Assembly: GCA_003165615.1 (NCBI GenBank)
Contig: PLWR01000273.1
Location: 1-12,535 of the forward strand
From: Acidobacteriota bacterium
GTDB taxonomy: Bacteria; Acidobacteriota; Terriglobia; UBA7540
Length of the DNA stretch: 12,535 bases
Reading direction: 5' to 3'
The position numbers and the translations under genes are program-made. The notes under the pieces are model-generated. The model made no database searches, was not told the origin of the DNA, and was given only the letters and a program-made list of their open reading frames with translations. Below, in pieces: positions 5,862 through 12,535 of this stretch (its first letter is position 1; every line of letters starts with the position of its first letter).

Positions 5862-8800
5862 TTAGTAGTTAATCTTCAACCCGAACTGTATTTCGCGCGG
5901 GAAGTTCGATTGGCCACTGGGGTGACCAAAGGAGCCGGGTCCTGAGGACTGGTTGTTGCCTCCAATGATCGACCCGTACTGGTCTCCGCCTTGATCGAAC
6001 CCGAAGAGGGTTCGATTGAAGATGTTCAGGAAATCTCCGCGGAACTCGATGTTAACGCGTTCGGTGATTTGTGTCCGCTTGATGATCGAGATGTCCTCAT
6101 TGTGATAACCAAACCGGCGAGCACTGCTGTCATATTGCGGTTGATCACCGAACGTCCATGGCGCGGGCGTTGACCACGCAGCACCGTTGTAAATGCTGCC
6201 GCGATCAGTAGAGTTGGCGTAATTGCAATTACCGGCGACGCTGCAAAGCACGCCGTCGTTACGTACCGCCGGAGCGTCGGGATCAAAGGTGTGGTTCATT
6301 ATCGCCGCCGACTTCTTTGCTACCCCCGGTACAGTATTGGGGCGAGCGGAGAAGCTGGTATCCCCAACGAAGGGGTATCCCGGGGCGCCGCCACCGTCGG
6401 TGATCAGTGACGGCTCACCACTGACGTACGTCTGGACGCCTGAAATCGTCCAGCCTCCTATGATCTTACCCACCGGGCCATGGGTGTTGGCAAATTTCTT
6501 CCCCGGTCCGAAGGGCAACTGGTATTCATAGGAAATCACAAAGTTGTTCGGGTAGTCGTTAATGCTGACGGCCCTTTCATATTTTTGGTTATAGAAGTCT
6601 TGCGTAAAGCCGCCGAATTCATTGGTCGCACTCCCCGCATCGGTCAGTGACTTGGAATAGGTATAAGCCGCCATGAAGCTCAACCCTTGCGAGAAGTGCT
6701 TGCGGGCTTGCACCTGGAGGGAATTATAATTCGACTTCCCCACAGTTTCGCCAAGATCCTTCATCTGGGAAAGACCTTCCGACGTGTCTACTGTCCATTG
6801 CGGGAAGGGACGAAGAGCCTGGCCCAGTTGGGCCGTTTTTCCGCCCCACAGATTCTGGAACCCGGCAAAGGGCTGGTGGATGGCGGCAGGGTTGCCATTA
6901 ACATCCACACCCAGGGACACAGGCATGTGTTGCACTATTTGCAGACCCTGCACGGTGGGATCAGCCAGAGGCTGCATGATGTAGTTACCATTGGCCGCGC
7001 CTTCCACCGGGAACTGCATGGTTGGCGAAGTGGCGTAAAACGTCTGCATCGCATTGCTGTTCTGCAAGCGGCTGGGAAGGTGGGTTCCCTTGGAGCCAAC
7101 GTAGGCGACATCAAGGATAATTCCCCCCCTAACTTGCCGCTGAATGTCCATAGTCCAATTCTGCATGTACGGCAGGTGACCATCATTGGGCCAGGAACCA
7201 ACGGAGGGTGGACCCTGCCCCAGGGTAAAGTTAGGCGTTTTAAACGGGGGAGGGGTAAAGAGATTGGAGGGAAAACCGTTTTGCAGGATAAAGTGATACC
7301 CGGCAACCCCCGCAACAACTCCCGGGAGCAGTCCCTGATATCCGGTGCTACTATCCGCTCCGACGTTATTCACGACGCTCCATCCATAGTCTTGATCGGT
7401 ACCACCCTGGATGCGCTCCGCGCCACCCGCCGCGTACATGATGCCATACGATGTACGAATCACCGTCTTGTCATTCCAAGCGTAGGCAAGCCCGATGCGC
7501 GGGCCAAGCTCATGTTTGTCGGCCATCGCCGGTGAGCGCCGGGCCGTCGTGGCATAGACCTGCGACCCGGGGATACCGATGACAGGATCGATGACCGACG
7601 GATCGGCCCAAGATTCAAAGTTGTGCTGGTCCACAATCGGGAGCATCAGGTCATAGCGCAGCCCCAGATTGAGGGTGAGTTTTGGAGACCACTTGATGTC
7701 GTCCATCACGTAACCGTCGTATCGTCCCACGCGACTGCCGGTGGTGGCGGTACTGAGGCCGGCCTCGCCACTGGTGACTTGACCCAGCAGGAATCCGGCC
7801 GCGCCAAACCCCGGAGATGTACCGTTGATTGTGCCGCTATTGTTGAACCAGGGCCCCGCCAGCGAAGTGGTTCCGGCATCGTAGGTATTGTAGCTCGACT
7901 GGTAGTTAGCTCCAAATTCGTTCAGTCCCAGCCGCACCCAATCGAACCCTACTTTAACCGTGTGGCGGTTCTTGACCCAGGTTATGTTATCCCCAATGTT
8001 CCAGTTATTGGTGGCGCTGTAACTTTGGCTGCCACGTGCATAAGTGTTGCCTAACCCCCCAATATCCATTTCGGGGAAGGTGGTGTCGGCGCCCGTCTGC
8101 GGCACCCCGGCATATCCCAGTTTCGCCGGCCACCCCACTCCTGCGGTGGGAAAGTTGTCGCTCCGGCTGCGGTTGAATCCCGCCGAAAAATGGTTCACCA
8201 GGTTGGGCGATAAAATGTAATCATCGGAGAACCGGGCGATATCGTCCTGCGTATAGGCAATGCCGCCTTCACTGATGGCGCCAGGCCATTTCGAACCACC
8301 GGGGGCGTAGTCATGCCACCAAACAAATTCCCCCATGATCCGGTTGTTGCTGGAAATGTTGTGGTCGATTTTGCTGCCCCAATCGTTGATGGTTGAGCGG
8401 ACGGGATAAGCCGAAAGCCAGTTGAGAACGTAGCCATCCACGCAGCTCGGGCAGGAGGGTGGGTTGGCAAAATACGAGAACATCTTTACCGCTACCGGGT
8501 CTTGGCGTCCCGTGGGAACGATGTTGCTGGGCCTCCAGCCGTTGCCCGCGGTGGCGCCAAATGCATCACGGATCAGGGCCGAGTTTGCCGTGGTGTTCCT
8601 GAGGCCGGTCACGGGGTCAACCGTGCCCGCCGGAACCGAGCGCTGGGTTGCCGGGTCGTAAATTTCACTGCCAAAGACGGGCCGGCCCAGAGCATCCGTG
8701 CCAACATTGCCGCTCAGCACGTTGCTTTCATCCCCGCCTTTCATCGCCTCCGTGGGAAGCGTATCCTTGGCGTTGGTCCCGCCCTGTTGAGACAAGCGGT

Positions 8801-9803
8801 ACCCGTGGTACCAACCGAAGAAGAAGGTTTTGTCCTTGCCGTTGTAAATGTGGGGAATGTACACCGGGCCACCCGCCGTGGCGCCGAATTCATTCTGCTT
8901 GTTCAGGGTTCGGCAAGCCTTGGTATACTCGGGATGGGCCGTGCACCCGGGCGCGCCCGCATTCGCGAAGAAGTAGTTGGCGTCCAGATCCTCGTTGCGG
9001 AGGTTTTCAAACAACTCTCCGTGCAAGGTGTTGGTGCCGGACTTCAAGGCAAATGAGGTGATGCCGTTGCCCGAGGCGCCGTACTCTGCCGGAACATTGA
9101 GGGTCATCACCTGGAATTCCCCCACTGCTTCGGGAGGGAAAACAAGCGGGTGAAAGTCACCCGACATCATGCCTTGTTCCCCGATGGTCACGCCTTCCAA
9201 TTGGAATTCGGTGCTGCCGCTTTGGCTGCCATTGACGACCGTATCCAGTTGCCGGCCGCCACCGCTGGGGCCCTGATTGGAGGTGCCACGACTAAATACG
9301 CCGGGGACCAGCGACATGTAGAATCCAGGATTGCGTTGCTCACCGTTTGGCGCTACGATCGGCAATTCTTCCACGTCACGGGCGCTTACGACCGTGCTGC
9401 GGTTCGAGGTGTCTTTGTCCATGAGCGGCTGGGCGGTGACTTGCACTACTTCGGTTACCGCGCCCACCTGCATGTGAATGTCCATCGCGACCGTCTGACC
9501 TACTTCCAGAACGATCCCGGATTGGACGAATTTCTTAAAACCACGGAATTCCGCCACCACCTGGTAGGGTCCGATGCGCAGAAGGGGAATCGTAAAGGTT
9601 CCGCTTGCGCCAGTCTTGGCGGAGTTGGAATTTCCGGTTGCGGTGTTCGTCGCAGTCACTCCCACGCCGGCCATCACGGCGCCGGATTGGTCAGTGACGA
9701 CTCCTGCAATCGTGGCACGATCGCTTTGGGCCCAGAGCGAACCCACGGACACGAATAGCGCGATTGCCAATAGCTGAACAATACGCCGGGTCAATTTGAG
9801 CAT
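5862..9803 (-). CDS. Oar-like TonB-dependent outer-membrane receptor with carboxypeptidase-regulatory-like domain
   Basis: A 1313-residue outer-membrane protein. Residues 1-26 are a Sec signal ending in LWAQ. A CarboxypepD_reg-like (CNA-B-type) beta-sandwich follows at about 28-115, seen as TIAGVVTDQSGAVMAGVGV, SGTFTIPLLRIGPYQVVAE and FKKFVQSGIVLEVGQ. The plug covers roughly 120-260, including ELPIVAPN, STEFQLEGV, a GEFQVMTLNVPAEYGASGNG segment and the LKSGTNTLHGELFENLRN signature. The remaining 1050 residues are barrel strands and loops, closing in FGLKINY with a terminal aromatic residue, the usual BAM recognition end. Oar-type receptors are greatly expanded in Acidobacteria and are thought to import oligosaccharides or peptides, but the ligand cannot be read here. 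The ATG is preceded by AAGGGGG six bases upstream. The gene has its own promoter region (near 10000) and terminator, so it is probably monocistronic. Confidence 0.93.
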   Translation of the reverse strand: MLKLTRRIVQLLAIALFVSVGSLWAQSDRATIAGVVTDQSGAVMAGVGVTATNTATGNSNSAKTGASGTFTIPLLRIGPYQVVAEFRGFKKFVQSGIVLEVGQTVAMDIHMQVGAVTEVVQVTAQPLMDKDTSNRSTVVSARDVEELPIVAPNGEQRNPGFYMSLVPGVFSRGTSNQGPSGGGRQLDTVVNGSQSGSTEFQLEGVTIGEQGMMSGDFHPLVFPPEAVGEFQVMTLNVPAEYGASGNGITSFALKSGTNTLHGELFENLRNEDLDANYFFANAGAPGCTAHPEYTKACRTLNKQNEFGATAGGPVYIPHIYNGKDKTFFFGWYHGYRLSQQGGTNAKDTLPTEAMKGGDESNVLSGNVGTDALGRPVFGSEIYDPATQRSVPAGTVDPVTGLRNTTANSALIRDAFGATAGNGWRPSNIVPTGRQDPVAVKMFSYFANPPSCPSCVDGYVLNWLSAYPVRSTINDWGSKIDHNISSNNRIMGEFVWWHDYAPGGSKWPGAISEGGIAYTQDDIARFSDDYILSPNLVNHFSAGFNRSRSDNFPTAGVGWPAKLGYAGVPQTGADTTFPEMDIGGLGNTYARGSQSYSATNNWNIGDNITWVKNRHTVKVGFDWVRLGLNEFGANYQSSYNTYDAGTTSLAGPWFNNSGTINGTSPGFGAAGFLLGQVTSGEAGLSTATTGSRVGRYDGYVMDDIKWSPKLTLNLGLRYDLMLPIVDQHNFESWADPSVIDPVIGIPGSQVYATTARRSPAMADKHELGPRIGLAYAWNDKTVIRTSYGIMYAAGGAERIQGGTDQDYGWSVVNNVGADSSTGYQGLLPGVVAGVAGYHFILQNGFPSNLFTPPPFKTPNFTLGQGPPSVGSWPNDGHLPYMQNWTMDIQRQVRGGIILDVAYVGSKGTHLPSRLQNSNAMQTFYATSPTMQFPVEGAANGNYIMQPLADPTVQGLQIVQHMPVSLGVDVNGNPAAIHQPFAGFQNLWGGKTAQLGQALRPFPQWTVDTSEGLSQMKDLGETVGKSNYNSLQVQARKHFSQGLSFMAAYTYSKSLTDAGSATNEFGGFTQDFYNQKYERAVSINDYPNNFVISYEYQLPFGPGKKFANTHGPVGKIIGGWTISGVQTYVSGEPSLITDGGGAPGYPFVGDTSFSARPNTVPGVAKKSAAIMNHTFDPDAPAVRNDGVLCSVAGNCNYANSTDRGSIYNGAAWSTPAPWTFGDQPQYDSSARRFGYHNEDISIIKRTQITERVNIEFRGDFLNIFNRTLFGFDQGGDQYGSIIGGNNQSSGPGSFGHPSGQSNFPREIQFGLKINY

Positions 9804-9996
9804 GCTGCTCCCCCTTCATTTGTATGTGAGACCCAAAGCCTTAGACGCGAGTGACACAGTTGGAAAGGACTCGGAATCGTACCCGAGGTTGCCTTGATAC
9901 CATAGAGGATAGCCCCTCTTGCCCAATACGTCTTACAAGGAAAGCTGATCAATTGTGAGGCTCAGAAAGACTACCTACTACGCACAAAGCGAATGC

Positions 9997-10025
9997 AAAC
10001 TAACATAAACCAATTACCACGTCAA
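9997..10025 (-). promoter_or_regulatory. Predicted promoter of the TonB-dependent receptor gene
   Basis: On the minus strand TTGACG (10025-10020, five of six to consensus) is followed after exactly 17 bases by TAGTTT (10002-9997, three of six). An A/T-rich stretch lies just upstream and could act as an UP element. Transcription from here would give a leader of about 185 bases before the ATG at 9803. The -10 is weak, in keeping with a regulated promoter. Confidence 0.45.
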
Positions 10026-10038
10026 GTTATTTTTAGTG

Positions 10039-10051
10039 TTTTGTAACAAAA
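10039..10051. promoter_or_regulatory. Candidate operator: TTTTGT-N-ACAAAA palindrome
   Basis: A perfect 6+1+6 inverted repeat whose centre lies 20 bases upstream of the predicted -35 of the receptor gene. This position suits a dimeric regulator, but the A/T-rich context makes chance or an UP-element role possible. No regulator gene is in the window. Confidence 0.3.
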
Positions 10052-10066
10052 TGTTTTTTCTTGTCC

Positions 10067-10105
10067 CCTGGCAAGATACGCCAAAATGTCATTTCCTGGC
10101 AAGAT
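10067..10105. repeat. Direct repeat CCTGGCAAGAT upstream of the receptor promoter
   Basis: The 11-base word CCTGGCAAGAT occurs at 10067-10077 and again at 10095-10105, a period of 28 bases, and both copies are preceded by TGTC a few bases earlier. The sites lie 42-80 bases upstream of the predicted -35 of the receptor, where activator sites usually occur. The repeat is seen directly; the regulatory role is inferred. Confidence 0.45.
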
Positions 10106-10197
10106 TTGGGGGGAGTCGGACGCCTTTACCCATTACTGAAAGCTTTTCGCGACCCAAAGTGGGGGTCCGTAAGAGCTTGCGGAAAAACGCTCCAATA

Positions 10198-10315
10198 CTG
10201 TCATCCTGAGCGCGTCTTTTGGGCGAAGAACCTCGGCATTTCACCGGGGGGGGGAGCAGAGCCAACTACCGAGGTCCTTCACCCCGACAAAGGGCGTCGG
10301 GGTTCAGGATGACAG
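10198..10315. repeat. 118-bp palindromic intergenic repeat element (CTGTCATCCTGA termini)
   Basis: The ends are perfect 12-base inverted repeats, CTGTCATCCTGA (10198-10209) and TCAGGATGACAG (10304-10315). A second, inner pair is GAACCTCGG (10228-10236) against CCGAGGTCC (10269-10277). The loop includes a run of nine G (10246-10254). Elements starting TGTCATCCTGAGCG and containing a GAAGGACCTCGG-like segment are, to my knowledge, among the most frequent dispersed intergenic palindromes in environmental genomes including Acidobacteria. No transposase is encoded, so any mobility would be in trans (MITE-like). Confidence 0.8.
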
Positions 10316-10402
10316 GTCCGGAAAATGTTGCCCAACCCTTTTTTATCCTCGGTCCCTCTGCAAGATGAGTCAAGTAAGTTATTGCCCTAATTTGAAGGTT
10401 GC

Positions 10403-10441
10403 GCCGCCATCTTGGCGGCTCGATGCCGGCTGGAATCCGGC
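10403..10441. repeat. Tandem hairpin doublet, REP-like
   Basis: Two small GC-rich hairpins stand side by side: GCCGCC/GGCGGC (10403-10408 with 10414-10419, 5-base loop) and GCCGG/CCGGC (10425-10429 with 10437-10441, 7-base loop). The second reads GCCGGCTGGAATCCGGCGC, a form I recall from dispersed intergenic repeats. Neither has a following T-tract, so terminator function is not supported. Confidence 0.5.
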
Positions 10442-10691
10442 GCTACACCGGAAATCAGGACACTACCACGGTCCGTGATACGGGGTCTTGAGGACGAGCT
10501 GCAGTTCAGCTATATTGGCCACGACAGTCCTCGCTGGTGGCATCACGGTGGTCCCTCCCAGATGGTGGAGTTCACCGCAGCGGATTTTCCCGATTTATAT
10601 AAGGATGGGAATGCAGCAGCGAATTCGGGTACGATGTCAAATCTGCGCACGCGTAGTTCAACAAATCTCACGCATGGAGTGAATTAACAAT

Positions 10692-11510
10692 TTGACTAAC
10701 ACGGTTGAATGCCTGCACCCCAATGTTTCTGCTGCCCACGCTCGGGTGGGCCTGTTCGATTTCGATGGCACCATCTCCCTGATCCGCGCCGGTTGGGTGG
10801 ACGTGATGGTGCCGATGCTGGTGGAAATTCTCGCGGACCTTCGCACCGGCGAGAGCGAGGCCTCGTTGCGCGCGCTGGTGGAAGAATTCGTGGCGCGCCT
10901 GACCGGTGAACAGACGATCTACCAGATGATGGAGCTTGCCCATCAGGTGGAGCTGCGCGGTGGCAAACCCCTGGAGCCCCTGGCTTACAAGCGGAGGTAT
11001 CATGACCGGCTCATGAAGATGATCGAGTATCGGCGCCAGGACCTGCGGCGGGGCGCCGTCTCACCGGAGAAATACCTGGTGCCGGGAACGCGCGCCTTCC
11101 TGGAATCCCTGTGCGATCGCGGCCTGAAGTTGTATTGCGCCAGTGGCACCGATGAGGTTTACACTTTGGAAGAAGCCGGGCTGCTGGAGGTTCGCCAATA
11201 CTTTCAGGGAGGCATTTACGGGGCTCAGGACGACTACAAGAGTTTTTCCAAAGAGATACTGATTCAGCGCATGATTTCCGGACTTGAATGCAAGGGAGAC
11301 GAACTGGTGGGGTTCGGTGACGGGTTCGTGGAGATCAAGAATGTGAAGGACGTGGGAGGAATTGCCGTGGGGCTCGCCACCGCAGAGCCCGAATGTCAGG
11401 TGGTGGATCAGTGGAAACGCAAGCGCCTGGTGGGCGTGGGCGCGGACTTTATTGTCCCCAATTTCCTCGCCCATGACGAGCTTTTGCGGACATTATTCCC
11501 GAATTCATAG
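10692..11510 (+). CDS. HAD-superfamily phosphohydrolase
   Basis: A 272-residue cytoplasmic enzyme with all haloacid-dehalogenase motifs in order. Motif I is LFDFDGT (21-27; nucleophile D23, acid/base D25). Motif II is the serine of CASGTDE (S151). The motif III lysine is K183 or K187 in DYKSFSKE. Motif IV is GFGDGFVE (D210, E214). The segment between motifs I and II (about 35-125) is a helical C1-type cap that sets substrate choice. Family members dephosphorylate small phosphorylated metabolites or act as phosphoglucomutases; the substrate is unknown. The start is TTG at 10692, because an in-frame TGA at 10680 closes the frame upstream and no ATG lies before motif I; a weak GGAG sits 12 bases upstream. 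The gene ends in TAG, showing that this organism uses TAG as a stop. The DHS-like gene follows after 165 bases. Confidence 0.88.
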   Translation: MTNTVECLHPNVSAAHARVGLFDFDGTISLIRAGWVDVMVPMLVEILADLRTGESEASLRALVEEFVARLTGEQTIYQMMELAHQVELRGGKPLEPLAYKRRYHDRLMKMIEYRRQDLRRGAVSPEKYLVPGTRAFLESLCDRGLKLYCASGTDEVYTLEEAGLLEVRQYFQGGIYGAQDDYKSFSKEILIQRMISGLECKGDELVGFGDGFVEIKNVKDVGGIAVGLATAEPECQVVDQWKRKRLVGVGADFIVPNFLAHDELLRTLFPNS

Positions 11511-11649
11511 CGGGGGCGGTTGCAGAGCTTCCGAATAAGGCTTTTGTAATCCACCGCTTACAGCGAACCGTTGGCCCATGATTGGCGATGTTCCCTTATT
11601 TGCCCTTTATCCATAATGCGTTTCCGGACAGGGGGGCGGGGCGGCAAAA

Positions 11650-11666
11650 ATTTTCGAAACGAAAAT
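11650..11666. promoter_or_regulatory. Small perfect inverted repeat before the DHS-like gene
   Basis: ATTTTCG (11650-11656), three bases, then CGAAAAT (11660-11666). It ends nine bases before the proposed ATG and overlaps the position of the ribosome-binding site. It could be an operator or an mRNA hairpin modulating translation, but the A/T-rich arms make the RNA stem weak. Confidence 0.3.
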
Positions 11667-11675
11667 GGAAATCCA

Positions 11676-12535
11676 ATGCGATCAAAATTTCAAAGCTTCG
11701 ACCGTTCCAAACTTCTGATCAAACCCTTGGGCGAACGCAAGCACGACATGGGGCTCGATTACATCCTGAAGCTCGATGCGCCCGTGCCCGAATTTTCTCA
11801 TCCACAGTTGAAGGGAGTAGCCGAGCGGCTGCTCGCCGCCCGGGACAAAGGCGCAGCCCGCATCCTGATGATGGGAGCGCACGTCATCAAAGCCGGGGCC
11901 AGCCGGTTTGTAATCGACCTCATCGAGCGCGGCTATATTACGCATGTGGCCATGAATGGCGCGTGCTCGATTCACGATTATGAACTGGCGCGCATCGGCG
12001 CCTCCACGGAAAGTGTGGCGCGTTACATCCGCAGCGGTGAATTCGGCCTCTGGCACGAAACCGGCGACTTGAATGAAATCATTCGCGAAGCCGCGGAGCT
12101 GTCACTGGGCCTGGGTGAAAATGTGGGGCGGCGGATTGAGGAAAGCACCTTCCCCTACAAGGACCTCAGTATTTTCGCCGCGGCCTACCGTCATTCCATT
12201 CCTGCCACCGTACACGTGGGAATTGGCTACGACATCATCCACGAGCACCCGAATTGCGACGGCCGGGCGTTGGGCGCTTCGAGCTACCATGATTTCCTGA
12301 TCTTCACCAAAACCATGGAGAAGCTGGAAGGTGGCATCATGTTGAACTTCGGGTCCGCCATTATGGGTCCGGAGGTTTACCTGAAAGCGCTTTCCATGGT
12401 TCGCAACGTGGCTCACCAGCACGGAAAAGTGATCAAGAACTTCACCACCGCGGTGTTTGACCTGGTGCCAATTCAAGGGGACATCCACCACGAATTGCCC
12501 AAGACCGATCCCGGCTATTATTTCCGCCCCCACAA
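11676..12535 (+). CDS. Deoxyhypusine-synthase-like NAD/FAD-binding-fold protein, 3' end outside the window
   Basis: The first 286 codons are present with no stop up to the right edge. Visible conserved blocks are ILMMGAHVIKAGASRFVIDL (63-82), VAMNGACSIHDYELARIGAS (91-110), GEFGLWHETG (121-130), and GGIMLNFGSAIMGPEVYLKA (219-238). The gas-and-glycine-rich blocks and IHDYE segment resemble bacterial proteins annotated as deoxyhypusine-synthase-like (DHS-like NAD/FAD-binding domain). True deoxyhypusine synthase acts on eIF5A/aIF5A, which bacteria lack, so this paralogue must do something else; homospermidine-synthase-like or sugar-related roles are conceivable but not shown. The ATG at 11676 has only a weak GGA upstream; an in-frame ATG at 11616 would add 20 residues of poor composition and has no Shine-Dalgarno. 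It is 165 bases behind the HAD gene on the same strand and may share its transcript. Family assignment is from recalled motifs and is moderate. Confidence 0.65.
   Translation, partial: MRSKFQSFDRSKLLIKPLGERKHDMGLDYILKLDAPVPEFSHPQLKGVAERLLAARDKGAARILMMGAHVIKAGASRFVIDLIERGYITHVAMNGACSIHDYELARIGASTESVARYIRSGEFGLWHETGDLNEIIREAAELSLGLGENVGRRIEESTFPYKDLSIFAAAYRHSIPATVHVGIGYDIIHEHPNCDGRALGASSYHDFLIFTKTMEKLEGGIMLNFGSAIMGPEVYLKALSMVRNVAHQHGKVIKNFTTAVFDLVPIQGDIHHELPKTDPGYYFRPH

Larger units (their letters stand above)
9804..10691. other. 888-base gene-poor divergent region between receptor and HAD genes
   Basis: No supported gene is present. From left to right it holds a roughly 190-base receptor leader without an obvious conserved RNA structure, the predicted receptor promoter (9997-10025), an AT-rich stretch with a palindrome (10039-10051), a direct repeat (10067-10105), a 118-base palindromic repeat element (10198-10315), a hairpin doublet (10403-10441), and the upstream region of the HAD gene. 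An open frame at 10412-10687 begins inside the hairpin doublet and looks like non-coding translation. An AT-rich TTTATA/TATATA around 10595-10601 may be a -10 for the HAD gene, but no good -35 was seen. Confidence 0.6.

Noticed and set aside
6687..7535. Long plus-strand open frames (also 356-934, 2501-3322, 8502-9056 and 9150-9758)
   Set aside because: They are antisense shadows of well-supported minus-strand genes in GC-rich DNA and show no domain-like sequence.
10412..10687. Plus-strand 91-codon open frame before the HAD gene
   Set aside because: It starts inside a palindromic repeat, has no clear ribosome-binding site, and its translation looks like random sequence.
11582..11983. Plus-strand 133-codon open frame overlapping the DHS-like gene
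   Set aside because: It is in a different frame from the strongly conserved DHS-like reading frame and is rich in arginine and histidine, as expected for an out-of-frame shadow.

Overview
The window looks like a chromosomal segment of an acidobacterium (Acidobacteriota) or a close relative. The evidence is an Oar-type TonB-dependent receptor with an N-terminal carboxypeptidase-regulatory-like domain, a CRTAC1/FG-GAP protein beside a secreted TPR protein, Tat-exported enzymes, moderately high G+C, and intergenic spaces holding several kinds of palindromic repeats. The lineage is inferred from gene content, because no rRNA or other marker gene is present.

Layout. Everything from 1 to 9803 is on the minus strand. 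Read in the direction of transcription (right to left), it holds: a 1313-residue Oar-like outer-membrane receptor (9803-5862) ending in a strong intrinsic terminator; a 380-base spacer with an inverted pair of dRS3-like palindromes; an exported protein with a C-terminal SAM-methyltransferase-like fold (5469-4006); a Tat-exported GH36-like (alpha-galactosidase-type) glycoside hydrolase (3799-1628) interrupted by one in-frame TAG; and a two-gene unit of a secreted TPR protein (1450-317) followed 29 bases later by the start of a Tat-exported CRTAC1 protein (287 to beyond the left edge). An 888-base gene-poor region (9804-10691) carries the receptor promoter, candidate operator sites and two palindromic repeats. 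On its far side two plus-strand genes run right: a HAD-family phosphatase (10692-11510) and a deoxyhypusine-synthase-like NAD/FAD-binding-fold protein (11676 to beyond the right edge).

How the genes may work together. The minus-strand genes are nearly all envelope or exported functions: outer-membrane uptake, an extracytoplasmic glycosidase, and a secreted TPR/CRTAC1 pair. This fits polymer or oligosaccharide scavenging, but separate promoters and spacers mean they need not form one operon. The HAD/DHS-like pair is cytoplasmic and looks like a separate metabolic unit, possibly for phosphosugars. The points most worth a second look are the amber codon in the glycosidase next to its putative catalytic Asp, the export signal on a methyltransferase-like protein, and the bacterial DHS-like gene paired with a HAD phosphatase. 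No tRNA, rRNA, CRISPR array, transposase or phage gene was seen.
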